A model generated the notes under the pieces. The model was given only the letters and a program-made list of their open reading frames with translations. It did not search any database and had not been told where the DNA came from. Positions 50,789 through 59,600 of a stretch of DNA of 64,000 bases are shown piece by piece (position 1 is the first letter of the stretch; every line of letters begins with the position of its first letter). The stretch is taken from the NCBI GenBank assembly GCA_034519525.1, contig JAXHOJ010000039.1:62001-126000 (forward strand), given 5' to 3'. Made by a program: the position numbers and the translations under genes. This stretch comes from Gemmobacter sp034519525 (lineage in GTDB: Bacteria; Pseudomonadota; Alphaproteobacteria; Rhodobacterales; Rhodobacteraceae).

Positions 50789-51406
50789 ATGACCGACCTT
50801 ATCGCCAAGACCGCCATCGACCGCCGCATTGCGGATATCGTCGGCCCCGCCATCGAGGGGCTGGGGTTCGAACTGGTGCGCATCCGCCTGATGGGTGGTC
50901 GCACCCGGATCCTGCAGATCATGGTGGATCGCCCCGATGGCGGCATCGAGGTGGACGAATGTGCCGCCGTTTCCACCGCCGTCTCTGCCGTGCTGGATGT
51001 CGAAGACCCGATCGAGGAAAACTATGTCCTTGAAGTGTCTTCCCCCGGCATCGACCGCCCGCTGACCCGTCTGAAGGATTTCGGCATGTGGGAAGGCTAT
51101 GAGGCCCGCCTTGAAACCAGCGAGCTGATCGACGGCCGCCGCCGCTTCAAGGGCGTGCTGGAAGGCTTCGAGGGTGACGAGGTTCTGATCGAGATCGAAG
51201 AGGGCGGCCAGCCGCTGACCATCGGCCTGAAGTTCGACTGGCTGTCGGATGCCAAGCTGCTGCTCACCGACGAGCTGATCGCCGAAGTGCTGCGCCAGCG
51301 CAAAGAGGCGGGCGTGATCGACGAATCGAAGTTCGACGAGATCGAAGAGACCGAAGAAGGGGATGACGAGGACGAAACCTCCGAAGCCCCCGCGACGAAA
51401 CACTGA
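50789..51406 (+). CDS. rimP: ribosome maturation factor RimP
   Basis: A 205-residue 30S assembly factor. The N-terminal domain has IEGLGFELVRIRLMG and VDECAAVSTAVSAVLDVED, then the family block YVLEVSSPGIDRPLTRLKDF. The C-terminal SH3-like domain is followed by an acidic tail (EIEETEEGDDEDETSE), longer than in E. coli RimP (150) but usual in Rhodobacterales. It is the first gene of the rimP-nusA-ylxR-infB operon, 17 bp before nusA. Confidence 0.95.
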   Translation: MTDLIAKTAIDRRIADIVGPAIEGLGFELVRIRLMGGRTRILQIMVDRPDGGIEVDECAAVSTAVSAVLDVEDPIEENYVLEVSSPGIDRPLTRLKDFGMWEGYEARLETSELIDGRRRFKGVLEGFEGDEVLIEIEEGGQPLTIGLKFDWLSDAKLLLTDELIAEVLRQRKEAGVIDESKFDEIEETEEGDDEDETSEAPATKH

Positions 51407-51422
51407 AGGCCAAGAGGACATC

Positions 51423-53036
51423 ATGGCGATTACGTCTGCGAATCAGCTGGAACTTCTGCAAACCGCCGAGGCGGTGGCGCGCGAGAAGATGATCGACCCC
51501 GATCTGGTGATTCAGGCGATGGAGGAAAGCCTCGCCCGTGCCGCCAAATCGCGTTACGGCTCGGATCTCGACATCCGCGTGAAGATCGACCGCAAGACCG
51601 GCCGCGCCACCTTTGCCCGCGTCCGCACCGTTGTGGCCGAGGAAGAATTCGAGAATCACCACGCCCAGCTGACGGTGAAACAGGCGAAATCCTACCTTGC
51701 CGATCCCCAGATCGGGGATGAGGTGCTGGATGACGTGCCGCCGGTGGATCTGGGCCGCATCGCCGCGCAAAGCGCCAAGCAGGTGATCCTGCAGAAGGTG
51801 CGCGAGGCCGAGCGTGACCGCCAGTTCGACGAATTCAAGGATCGCAAGGGCACCATCATCAATGGTGTGGTCAAGCGCGAGGAATATGGCAACCTGATCG
51901 TCGATATCGGCCGGGGCGAAGGCATCCTGCGCCGGAACGAAAAGATCGGCCGCGAATCCTATCGCCCGAACGACCGTATCCGCTGCTTCATCAAGGATGT
52001 GCGCCGCGAAACCCGTGGCCCGCAGGTCTTCCTGTCGCGCACCGATCCGCAGTTCATGGCCGAACTGTTCAAGATGGAAGTGCCCGAAATCTATGACGGC
52101 ATCATCGAGATCAAGGCCGTGGCCCGTGATCCCGGTTCGCGCGCCAAGATTGCCGTGGTCAGCCATGAAAGCTCGATTGATCCGGTCGGCGCCTGCGTCG
52201 GTATGCGCGGTTCGCGCGTGCAGGCCGTGGTGAACGAACTGCAGGGCGAAAAGATCGACATCATTCCGTGGAACTCGGATATCGCCACCTTCCTCGTGAA
52301 CGCGCTGCAGCCGGCCGAAGTGTCGAAAGTGGTGTTCGACGAAGAGGCAGGCAAGATCGAGGTCGTGGTGCCGGACGAACAGCTGTCGCTGGCCATCGGC
52401 CGCCGCGGCCAGAACGTGCGCCTTGCCAGCCAGCTGACCGCGCTGGACATCGACATCATGACCGAGGCCGAAGAAAGCGCGCGTCGTCAGGCAGAATTTG
52501 CCGTGCGCACGAAACTCTTCATGGATACCCTTGATATCGACGAGATGATGGCCCAGCTTCTGGTGGCCGAAGGGTTCACCAATCTGGAAGAAGTGGCCTA
52601 TGTCGACCGGGACGAGCTTCTGTCCATCGACGGCTTCGACGAGGGCACCGCAGAAGAACTGCAGGCCCGCGCCCGCGATTACATCGAAGAGCAGAATCGC
52701 AAGGCGATCGAAACCGCGAAGGCGATGGGTGTCGAAGACAGCCTGATGAACTTCGAAGGCCTGACCCCCCAGATGCTGGAGGCTTTGGCCAAGGACGGCA
52801 TCAAGACGCTGGAAGATTTCGCCACCTGCGCCGACTGGGAACTGGCTGGCGGCTGGACGACCGAAAACGGCCAGCGCAAGAAAGACGACGGCGTGCTTGA
52901 AAAATTCGAGATGTCGCTGGACGAGGCACAGACCCTCATCATGACCGCCCGTGTCATGCTGGGTTGGGTCGATCCGTCGGAGCTGGCTCCGGCAGAAGAC
53001 CTGCCGGAAGAAACCGAAGAAGAGGACGAGGCCTGA
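51423..53036 (+). CDS. nusA: transcription termination/antitermination factor NusA
   Basis: A 537-residue NusA. The N-terminal RNA-polymerase-binding domain is followed by S1 (GTIINGVVKREEYGNLIVDIG), KH1 (DPVGACVGMRGSRVQAVVNEL, around residues 265-280) and KH2 (LAIGRRGQNVRLASQL). Two acidic helix-hairpin-helix repeats close the protein (ELLSIDGFDEGTAEELQ). The ATG at 51423 follows AAGAGGA. A longer in-frame ORF begins within rimP and is not used. NusA may regulate its own operon through the leader terminator. Confidence 0.97.
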   Translation: MAITSANQLELLQTAEAVAREKMIDPDLVIQAMEESLARAAKSRYGSDLDIRVKIDRKTGRATFARVRTVVAEEEFENHHAQLTVKQAKSYLADPQIGDEVLDDVPPVDLGRIAAQSAKQVILQKVREAERDRQFDEFKDRKGTIINGVVKREEYGNLIVDIGRGEGILRRNEKIGRESYRPNDRIRCFIKDVRRETRGPQVFLSRTDPQFMAELFKMEVPEIYDGIIEIKAVARDPGSRAKIAVVSHESSIDPVGACVGMRGSRVQAVVNELQGEKIDIIPWNSDIATFLVNALQPAEVSKVVFDEEAGKIEVVVPDEQLSLAIGRRGQNVRLASQLTALDIDIMTEAEESARRQAEFAVRTKLFMDTLDIDEMMAQLLVAEGFTNLEEVAYVDRDELLSIDGFDEGTAEELQARARDYIEEQNRKAIETAKAMGVEDSLMNFEGLTPQMLEALAKDGIKTLEDFATCADWELAGGWTTENGQRKKDDGVLEKFEMSLDEAQTLIMTARVMLGWVDPSELAPAEDLPEETEEEDEA

Positions 53037-53056
53037 TCGGCCTCGGAGCGTGACGC

Positions 53057-53701
53057 GTGACGCGCGGCGGACGAAACGACGCTAAGGACGAACCGGAACG
53101 CAAGTGCATCGTTTCGGGCGAAAGCCAGCCGAAAGGCGGGCTGATCCGCTTTGTCCTTGGGCCGGATGACATGGTTGTTCCCGATCTTCTGGGCCGCTTG
53201 CCCGGCCGGGGCATCTATGTCGCGGCGGATCGGGCCGCGCTGACCAAGGCGGCGGCAAAGGGCCTGTTTGCCCGCGCCGCCCGCGCGCCCGCCAAGGCGC
53301 CCGCAGATCTGGCCGCCATGGTCGAAGGTCTGCTGGTGCGGCGGGTGCTGGATCTGCTGAGTCTGGCCCGCAAGGCCGGTGATGCGGTGACGGGCTATGA
53401 AAAGGTGAAAGACTGGCTGGTGAAAGGCACGGCAACCGTGCTGATCCAGGCCAGCGACGGGTCGGAGCGGGGCAAGTCCAAGCTGCGTCCGCCGGAAAAA
53501 ACGGGGCTGTTCATCGGCTGCCTGACAGCCCAGGAAATGGGTTTGGCTTTCGGTCGTGAACATGCCATACACGGCGCGCTTGCGGCTGGTGGACTCAGCG
53601 ACCGTGTTGTAGAGGAAGCGGCAAGGCTGGCAGGGCTCCGGGGTGGAGCAGGCCAGCAGGACGGCGGCGAGACCGCCGGAGAGGATACGAAGACGGCATG
53701 A
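53057..53701 (+). CDS. YlxR-L7Ae fusion RNA-binding protein
   Basis: A 214-residue protein from a GTG start. The N-terminal YlxR (DUF448) domain has ERKCIVSGESQPKGGLIRF and LPGRGIYVAADR. The second part is L7Ae/YlxQ-like (LVRRVLDLLSLARKAGDAVTGYEKV, then VLIQASDGSE), with a low-complexity tail. Firmicutes encode YlxR and YlxQ separately between nusA and infB; alphaproteobacteria fuse them. It overlaps infB by 4 bp. Role: probable RNA binding in ribosome biogenesis or in regulating RNase P; exact function unknown. Confidence 0.9.
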   Translation: MTRGGRNDAKDEPERKCIVSGESQPKGGLIRFVLGPDDMVVPDLLGRLPGRGIYVAADRAALTKAAAKGLFARAARAPAKAPADLAAMVEGLLVRRVLDLLSLARKAGDAVTGYEKVKDWLVKGTATVLIQASDGSERGKSKLRPPEKTGLFIGCLTAQEMGLAFGREHAIHGALAAGGLSDRVVEEAARLAGLRGGAGQQDGGETAGEDTKTA

Positions 53702-56307
53702 GCGATACAGACGGCAAAAAACCCCTCGGTCTTGGCGGCGGGTCCGGGCAGCGCCCCGGTCAGGTGAAGCAAAGCTTCTCCCATGGCCGCACCAAGAGCG
53801 TCGTGGTGGAGACCAAACGCAAGCGCGTCGTGGTGCCCAAACCGGGTGCCCCGGGGGGTGCTGCGGGTGGCTCCTCCTCGCCGCATCTGGGCGATCCGTC
53901 CAAGCGCCCGGCAGGGATTTCCGACGCCGAGATGGAGCGCCGTCTGGCTGCTTTGCGTGCCGCCAAGGCCCGCGAAGCCGATGACAACGCCCGCCGCGCG
54001 GAAGAAGAACGCCAGCGCGAAGAAGACCGCCAGCGGCGCCGCGATGACATCGAGGCGAAAGAGCGCGAGGCCCGCGAGGCCGAAGCCGCCCGCAAGGCCA
54101 AGATCGAAGAAGAAGAACGTCAGGCAAAGGCCGAAGCCGATGCCAAGGCTGCTGCTGCGGTGGCCCGCAAGGCTGACGTGCTGAACACCCGGTCGCGGTC
54201 CACGCAACCGAAAGAAAAAGAACAACCCGTTTCCAAGGCCAAAGAGGCTGCGGCCCCGGCGGCCCCGGCTGCGGCGCCCGCACCCGGTGGTGAAGACACG
54301 CGTGGCGGTGGCGGCGGTGGTGGTCCGAAGCCTGTGCTCGGCCAGCGCAAATCCGACCGCGAGCGCGAAGAACGCGAACGCAGCGCCAAGGCGAACAAGG
54401 GCGAAGACGGCCGCCGTGCCGGCAAGCTGACCCTGAATGCCGCCATGGATGGCGAGGGCGGGCGCACCCGTTCTCTGGCCGCCATGAAGCGCAAGCAGGA
54501 AAAGGCCCGCCACAAGGCCATTGGCTTCAAGAAGCCCGAAAAGCAGGCCCGCGACGTGCAGCTGCCCGAAACCATCGTGGTGTCGGAACTGGCGAACCGT
54601 ATGGCCGAACGGGCCGCGGATGTGGTCAAGTCGCTCATGAAAATGGGCATGATGGTCACCATGAACCAGGCCATTGACGCCGATACTGCCGAACTGGTGA
54701 TCGAGGAATTCGGTCACAAGGCGGTTCGCGTGTCGGATGCCGATGTGGAACAGGTGATCGACACGGTTCAGGACAAATCCGAAGACCTGCAGCCGCGTCC
54801 GCCGATCGTGACCATCATGGGCCACGTCGACCACGGCAAGACCTCGCTGCTGGATGCGATCCGCAAGGCCAATGTGGTGTCCGGCGAAGCCGGGGGCATC
54901 ACCCAGCATATCGGCGCCTATCAGGTGAAAACCCCGAATGGTGCGCTGGTCAGCTTCCTCGATACGCCCGGCCACGCCGCCTTCACCTCCATGCGGGCCC
55001 GTGGCGCGCAGGTGACGGATATCGTGGTTCTGGTGGTGGCAGCCGATGATGCCGTGATGCCGCAGACGATCGAGGCCATCGCCCATGCCAAGGCCGCCAA
55101 GGTGCCGATGATCATCGCCATCAACAAATGCGACAAGCCGGGCGCCAACCCGCAGAAGGTCCGCACGGATCTGCTGCAGCACGAGGTTGTTGTCGAGGAA
55201 ATGTCGGGCGATGTGCAGGATGTCGAGGTTTCGGCCAAGACCGGCAAGGGCCTGGACAATCTGCTGGAAGCCATCGCGCTTCAGGCAGAAATCCTGGAAC
55301 TGCGCGCCAACCCGAACCGCGCTGCGGCCGGTGCGGTGATCGAAGCCAAGCTGGATGTGGGCCGTGGCCCGGTGGCAACGGTTCTGGTGCAGAACGGCAC
55401 GCTGAAAAAAGGCGACATCTTTGTTGTGGGCGAGCAGTGGGGCAAGGTCCGCGCGCTCATCAACGACAAGGGCGATGTGGTGACCGAAGCCGGGCCTTCC
55501 GTTCCGGTCGAGGTGCTGGGTCTGAACGGTACGCCGCAGGCCGGTGACGTGCTGAACGTGGTGGAAACCGAAGCGCAGGCGCGCGAGATTGCCACCTATC
55601 GTGAAAGCGCTGCCCGCGACAAACGCGCCGCTGCCGGTGCCGCGACCACGCTGGAACAGCTGATGGCCAAGGCCAAGGCTGACAAATCTGTGGCCGAACT
55701 GCCGGTGCTGGTGAAAACCGATGTGCAGGGCTCTGCCGAGGCAATCGTGCAGGCTCTGGAAAAGATCGGCAACGACGAGGTGCGCGTGCGCATCCTGCAC
55801 TCCGGTGTCGGTGCCATCACCGATACAGATGTCGGTCTGGCCGAGGCGTCCAACGCCCCGATCATCGGCTTCAACGTGCGGGCCAATGCTTCGGCCCGCA
55901 ACAGCGCGCATCAGAAGGGTGTCGAGATCCGTTATTACTCGATCATCTATGATCTGGTGGATGACATCAAGGCTGCGGCCTCCGGCCTGCTCAAGGCCGA
56001 AGTGCGCGAGCATTTCATCGGCTATGCGCAGATCAAAGAGGTGTTCCGCATCACCGGCGTCGGCAATGTGGCGGGCTGTATCGTTACCGAAGGCGTGGCA
56101 CGCCGCTCGGCAGGCGTGCGTCTGCTGCGCGACAACGTGGTGATCCACGAGGGCACGCTGAAGACCCTGAAGCGCTTCAAGGACGAGGTGAAGGAAGTCA
56201 TCTCGGGTCAGGAATGCGGCATGGCCTTCGAACGTTACGAAGATGTGCGCGCAGGCGACATCATCGAAATCTTCGAACGCGAAGAGGTGGAACGCAAGCT
56301 GGCCTGA
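53698..56307 (+). CDS. infB: translation initiation factor IF-2
   Basis: An 869-residue IF-2. The N-terminal half is a charged Ala/Glu/Arg-rich region (about 80-240) with a glycine run (RGGGGGGGPKP). The GTPase domain has G1 GHVDHGKTSLLD, G3 DTPGHAAF and G4 NKCDKPG, followed by domains II-IV, ending with the fMet-tRNA-binding C-terminal domain (QECGMAFERYEDVRAGDIIE). It is the last gene of the operon and is followed by a strong hairpin and terminator. The start overlaps the ylxR stop. Confidence 0.97.
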   Translation: MSDTDGKKPLGLGGGSGQRPGQVKQSFSHGRTKSVVVETKRKRVVVPKPGAPGGAAGGSSSPHLGDPSKRPAGISDAEMERRLAALRAAKAREADDNARRAEEERQREEDRQRRRDDIEAKEREAREAEAARKAKIEEEERQAKAEADAKAAAAVARKADVLNTRSRSTQPKEKEQPVSKAKEAAAPAAPAAAPAPGGEDTRGGGGGGGPKPVLGQRKSDREREERERSAKANKGEDGRRAGKLTLNAAMDGEGGRTRSLAAMKRKQEKARHKAIGFKKPEKQARDVQLPETIVVSELANRMAERAADVVKSLMKMGMMVTMNQAIDADTAELVIEEFGHKAVRVSDADVEQVIDTVQDKSEDLQPRPPIVTIMGHVDHGKTSLLDAIRKANVVSGEAGGITQHIGAYQVKTPNGALVSFLDTPGHAAFTSMRARGAQVTDIVVLVVAADDAVMPQTIEAIAHAKAAKVPMIIAINKCDKPGANPQKVRTDLLQHEVVVEEMSGDVQDVEVSAKTGKGLDNLLEAIALQAEILELRANPNRAAAGAVIEAKLDVGRGPVATVLVQNGTLKKGDIFVVGEQWGKVRALINDKGDVVTEAGPSVPVEVLGLNGTPQAGDVLNVVETEAQAREIATYRESAARDKRAAAGAATTLEQLMAKAKADKSVAELPVLVKTDVQGSAEAIVQALEKIGNDEVRVRILHSGVGAITDTDVGLAEASNAPIIGFNVRANASARNSAHQKGVEIRYYSIIYDLVDDIKAAASGLLKAEVREHFIGYAQIKEVFRITGVGNVAGCIVTEGVARRSAGVRLLRDNVVIHEGTLKTLKRFKDEVKEVISGQECGMAFERYEDVRAGDIIEIFEREEVERKLA

Positions 56308-56320
56308 CCGGCTTGCATCA

Positions 56321-56341
56321 CCGCGGCGGGCCTCGCCGCGG
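56321..56341. terminator. GC-rich hairpin after infB
   Basis: CCGCGGCG and CGCCGCGG form a perfect 8-bp stem with a 5-base loop, starting 13 bp after the infB stop. No T-run follows, so it is more likely a stabilising or pausing hairpin ahead of the true terminator at 56361. Confidence 0.6.
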
Positions 56342-56360
56342 TGCCTGCCCCGAGGATATG

Positions 56361-56391
56361 AAAAAAGCCGGGCAACTTGCCCGGCTTTTTT
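56361..56391. terminator. bidirectional terminator between infB and the small gene
   Basis: AAAAAA-GCCGGGC-AACTT-GCCCGGC-TTTTTT: a perfect 7-bp stem flanked by A6 and T6, so it can end transcription of infB (plus) and of the convergent small gene at 56417 (minus). Confidence 0.92.
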
Positions 56392-56416
56392 CATTCACAA
56401 CCACATGCGGTGCCGA

Positions 56417-56557
56417 TCAGGCACTGCGCGCAGCCGCGACAGGATAGCCAACGAAGGTCTTTTCATCCACCCGGACCATCAGTTTGCCATCCGCAGTTTT
56501 GCCAACCACGATACCCTGCACCGAAACGCAGGTTCCCAGAGAGATAGTGCGCAGCAT
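56417..56557 (-). CDS. 46-residue protein downstream of infB, unknown function
   Basis: A short open frame of 47 codons beginning MLRTISLGTCVSVQGIVV and ending in a TGA before the shared terminator. A GGGGGAA ribosome-binding site sits 4 bases before the ATG, and the bidirectional terminator follows 26 bp after the stop, so it looks like a complete transcription unit. The composition suggests a small beta-rich domain (QGIVVGKTADGKLMVRVDEK, then FVGYPVA). I do not recognise a characterised family; similar short proteins may occur in other Rhodobacterales. The surrounding 56558-56671 is AT-rich and probably its promoter. Confidence 0.65.
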   Translation of the reverse strand: MLRTISLGTCVSVQGIVVGKTADGKLMVRVDEKTFVGYPVAAARSA

Positions 56558-56671
56558 TTGATTCCCCCATGAAAATGCCACCAATCCTGTGCAGGATACT
56601 GGGGAACGCCCTGATTTTGAAATAACAAAAAAGTCGCAATGTTGACTTATTCATGTGGCGTTTCGCCTATT

Positions 56672-57070
56672 TCATAGCCAATCGCGCAGAATGGGGATCA
56701 GCGGTATATCCGCTGGTGGCATTGGATAGTCCTTGAGGCTATGCGCGCGCACCCAGGTGATTCGCTGCCCCTCGCGCCCGGTGGGTGTGCCCTGCCAGCG
56801 GCGGCAGGCAAACAGCGGCATCAGCAGGTGAAAATCGGGGTAGCTGTGGCTGGCAAAGGTCAGCGGCGCCAGACAGCTTTGCCAGGTGTCGATGCCCAGC
56901 TCTTCCTTCAGCTCGCGGATCAGCGCGGCTTCGGGCGTCTCGCCCGGCTCCACCTTGCCGCCCGGAAACTCCCACAGACCGGCCAGCGATTTGCCCTCGG
57001 GGCGCTGTGCCAGCAGCACGCGGCCATCGGCGTCGATCAGGGCGACGGCGGCAACGAGAGTGATTTTCAT
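56672..57070 (-). CDS. mutT: 8-oxo-dGTP diphosphatase MutT
   Basis: A 132-residue Nudix hydrolase with the full Nudix box GGKVEPGETPEAALIRELKE followed by ELGI (about residues 38-61), preceded by VLLAQRPEGKSLAGLWEFP as in MutT. It removes oxidised guanine nucleotides. It is the usual neighbour of argJ in Rhodobacterales, 85 bp downstream of it on the same strand. The gap contains a palindromic repeat. Confidence 0.9.
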   Translation of the reverse strand: MKITLVAAVALIDADGRVLLAQRPEGKSLAGLWEFPGGKVEPGETPEAALIRELKEELGIDTWQSCLAPLTFASHSYPDFHLLMPLFACRRWQGTPTGREGQRITWVRAHSLKDYPMPPADIPLIPILRDWL

Positions 57071-57093
57071 GAACGCTCCGCTTGTGGCAGGCG

Positions 57094-57129
57094 CCGGGGG
57101 CTTTGCGCCCCCGGACCCCCGCAGGATAT
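57094..57129 (+). repeat. GAGGATATT-type palindromic repeat between argJ and mutT
   Basis: CCGGGGGC-TTTGC-GCCCCCGG is a perfect 8-bp hairpin, followed by ACCCCCGCAGGATATTT. A second copy lies in inverted orientation at 42711-42746 inside a coding sequence. I associate this with a repeat family spread through Rhodobacterales genomes; copy number cannot be judged here. Confidence 0.68.
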
Positions 57130-57155
57130 TTGGACCAAGATAAAAGCAGCCCCGG

Positions 57156-58541
57156 TCAGGAGCGGTAATCGGCGTTGATCTCGATATAGCGTTTGGTCAG
57201 ATCGCAGGTCCAGATCGACCGGGTGGCCCAGCCAAGGCCCAGATCCACGGTAATCACCAGCTCGCTGCGGCGGAAATAGGCGGCGCCGTCCGCCTCTTGA
57301 TAGGCCGGGTGGCGCCAGCCGTTTTCGGCCACCAGAATATCGCCAAAGCTGATGCTCAGCCGGTCACGATCGGCCTGGGCGCCGGATTTGCCGATGGCGG
57401 CCACGATGCGGCCCCAGTTCGGATCCTCGCCCGCCAGCGCGGTTTTCACCAGCGGGCTGTTGGCGATGGATTTGCCGACGCGCAGCGCGTCTTCGGGCGA
57501 AGCGGCGCCGGTGACGCGGATTTCCACGAATTTCGTGGCGCCTTCGCCATCCTTCACCACCTGCTGCGCCAGATCCAGCATCACGCCGCGCAGCGCGTTT
57601 TCAAAGGCGATGCCGGTGGCACTGCCGAACTGCACCTCGGCCGCCGGGCTGGTGCCGGTGGCGGCCAGCAGCAGCGTGTCCGAGGTGGAGGTATCGCTAT
57701 CCACCGTGATGGAATTGAAGGTGCCATCCACATTGTTCGACAGGAAGTTCTGCAGCAGCGGCTGGCTGATCTTCGCATCGGTGAAGATATAGACCAGCAT
57801 CGTCGCCATATCCGGCGCGATCATGCCCGAGCCCTTGGCGATGCCTGCGATATGGATCGGCCCGCCCTCGCCCTCGATGGTGGCGCAGGCGCCCTTGGGG
57901 AAGGTGTCGGTGGTCATGATGGCTTCGGCCGCCATCTGGATGGCGTCTTCGGTCAGCGCCGCCACCAGATCGGGCACGATGGCGGTGATCTTTTCATGCG
58001 GCAGCGGCTCGCCGATCACGCCGGTGGAAGACGAAAACACCCGGCTGGCAGGCAGGTTCAGCGCCGTGGCCACCCCGCCCGTCACCTCGGCCACGGCATG
58101 ATCGCCGATGGCGCCGGTAAAGGCGTTGGAATTGCCGGAGTTGACGATGATCGCCGCGCCCGCGCCTTCGGGCACGAAGCTGGACAGTTTCACCTGGCAA
58201 TCGCGCACGCAGCCCGACCGGGTGGAGGATTTGGTGAAGACCCCGGCCATCACCGATCCCGGCGCCAGATGCACCAGCATCACATCCTTGCGGTTCTGAT
58301 ACTTGATGCCGGCACCCAGGGCGGCAAAACGTGCGCCCCGGATCACCGGCAGGGTGGGGAAGGATGCGGGGGCCAGCGGCGAGACCGGCTTTGCGGCCTT
58401 GGCCACGGCGGCAACCGCCTCTTCGGCCTTTTCGACAACCGCGCTGCGGATACCCTCAAGCTCGGTCGACAGACGGTCGACCTTTTTCCTGAGTTTCTTC
58501 TTCAGCGCCTTTGCTTCGGCTTTCCAGTCGGTCTTGGCCAT
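57156..58541 (-). CDS. argJ: bifunctional ornithine acetyltransferase / N-acetylglutamate synthase
   Basis: A 461-residue ArgJ of the cyclic arginine pathway. It self-cleaves before a Thr, here in APDMATMLVYIF. Other landmarks are RGARFAALGAGIKY near the start, NSGNSNAFTG, FSSSTGVIGEPL, TTDTFPKGACA and LAGEDPNWGRIVAAIG. A Lys/Glu/Ala-rich N-terminal extension of about 45 residues, likely helical, precedes the normal start region (SPLAPASFPTLPVIRG). There is a candidate ribosome-binding site before the extended start, so it is kept. It lies 16 bp after the parvulin gene. Confidence 0.94.
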   Translation of the reverse strand: MAKTDWKAEAKALKKKLRKKVDRLSTELEGIRSAVVEKAEEAVAAVAKAAKPVSPLAPASFPTLPVIRGARFAALGAGIKYQNRKDVMLVHLAPGSVMAGVFTKSSTRSGCVRDCQVKLSSFVPEGAGAAIIVNSGNSNAFTGAIGDHAVAEVTGGVATALNLPASRVFSSSTGVIGEPLPHEKITAIVPDLVAALTEDAIQMAAEAIMTTDTFPKGACATIEGEGGPIHIAGIAKGSGMIAPDMATMLVYIFTDAKISQPLLQNFLSNNVDGTFNSITVDSDTSTSDTLLLAATGTSPAAEVQFGSATGIAFENALRGVMLDLAQQVVKDGEGATKFVEIRVTGAASPEDALRVGKSIANSPLVKTALAGEDPNWGRIVAAIGKSGAQADRDRLSISFGDILVAENGWRHPAYQEADGAAYFRRSELVITVDLGLGWATRSIWTCDLTKRYIEINADYRS

Positions 58542-58557
58542 CGCGTCCCCCGTGGGA

Positions 58558-59412
58558 TTATTTGTCGAGCAAGCTCTGGTCTTTCAGAAGCGCCGGGTCA
58601 ATCCCTTCGCCCGGTTTCTCGACCTTCGCGGCCGTGGTCAGCGTTTCCAGATGCGCTTGCACCACTTTCTGCTCGATTTCTGCCGCAAGTTCTTCGCGCA
58701 CCTCATCCAGCGCCGGGGCCTGGGCCGCGCGGGTTTCGGCCAGCTTGATCAGGTGCCAGCCGAAATCGGTCTGCACCGGGCCTTTCAGCTCGCCGGGCTT
58801 CATCGCCACCACGGCCTCTTCGAAGGGTTTCACCATCATCCCGGTGCCGAACCAGCCCAGATCCCCGCCCGAGGCCTTGGTGCCATCGGTGCCGTATTTG
58901 GCGGCGGCATCCGCGAATTCCACGCCGCCCTCGATCTCGGCCTTGATCTCGTTGGCCTTTTCCTCGCTCTCCACCAGGATATGGGCAGCGCGGTATTCGG
59001 TGCCGGGCTGGGCATCCTTGAACCGCGCATCATAGGCGGCCTGCAGCGCCTCTTCGGTGACGGCCTTCTGCACCACATCCTGCAGGCCGATGGCGGCCAG
59101 CGCGCTGCGGCGGTCATTGTCGATCTGGATGCGCTGCTGCAGGGTCAGCCCGGGTTCCACCGATTGTTCCAGCACGGTCTGCTGCACCAGCTGATCCAGG
59201 ATGCCATTGAACAGCACATCATCGGGCAGCGCCTGATATTGCGGGGGCAAAGAGCCGCGCATCACGATCATCTCGCCCAGCGTGATGGCCTTGCCGTTCA
59301 CGGTGGCGACGACGGTTGCCGCTGTGGGGGTTTCGGCCAGTGCGGGCAGGCCGCAGATGGCCGAAAGCGCAAGCGCGCCCAGAATCCCCGGAATCCTCGT
59401 CATTTTCGCCAT
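58558..59412 (-). CDS. exported parvulin-type peptidyl-prolyl isomerase
   Basis: A 284-residue periplasmic folding factor (PpiC/PrsA/SurA-like): signal peptide ending ALAE, a SurA-N-like helical domain with VATVNGKAITLGEMI, a rotamase domain (RAAHILVESEEKAN, GGDLGWFGTGMMVKPFEEA, GWHLIKL) and a helical C-terminus. The ATG at 59412 follows AGGAGA. It is divergent from secA across a 188-bp gap. Assists folding of exported proteins. Confidence 0.9.
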   Translation of the reverse strand: MAKMTRIPGILGALALSAICGLPALAETPTAATVVATVNGKAITLGEMIVMRGSLPPQYQALPDDVLFNGILDQLVQQTVLEQSVEPGLTLQQRIQIDNDRRSALAAIGLQDVVQKAVTEEALQAAYDARFKDAQPGTEYRAAHILVESEEKANEIKAEIEGGVEFADAAAKYGTDGTKASGGDLGWFGTGMMVKPFEEAVVAMKPGELKGPVQTDFGWHLIKLAETRAAQAPALDEVREELAAEIEQKVVQAHLETLTTAAKVEKPGEGIDPALLKDQSLLDK

Positions 59413-59600
59413 ATCACCGTCTCCTGATCGGGGCATCCCTATGCGCCGCGTTGACTTGGGCGCAGCCGCCCCTTACATCGCGGTGGTCGCGTGAGACGGG
59501 GCAGCTTCGCGCCTTTCCGGGTTCTTCTATGAAAGCTGGGTGAGGCGGGCAATACCCCTCGCTTGCACGATCCTGTCAGCAACCGGACACCGGAGAAAAC

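Noticed and set aside
53395..56394. Minus-strand open frame of 999 codons opposite infB
   Set aside because: Antisense shadow of a long, codon-biased gene; IF-2 motifs on the plus strand are unmistakable.
56463..56654. 63-codon minus-strand frame overlapping the small gene after infB
   Set aside because: No ribosome-binding site, includes the AT-rich promoter-like region, and overlaps the better-supported 46-codon frame.
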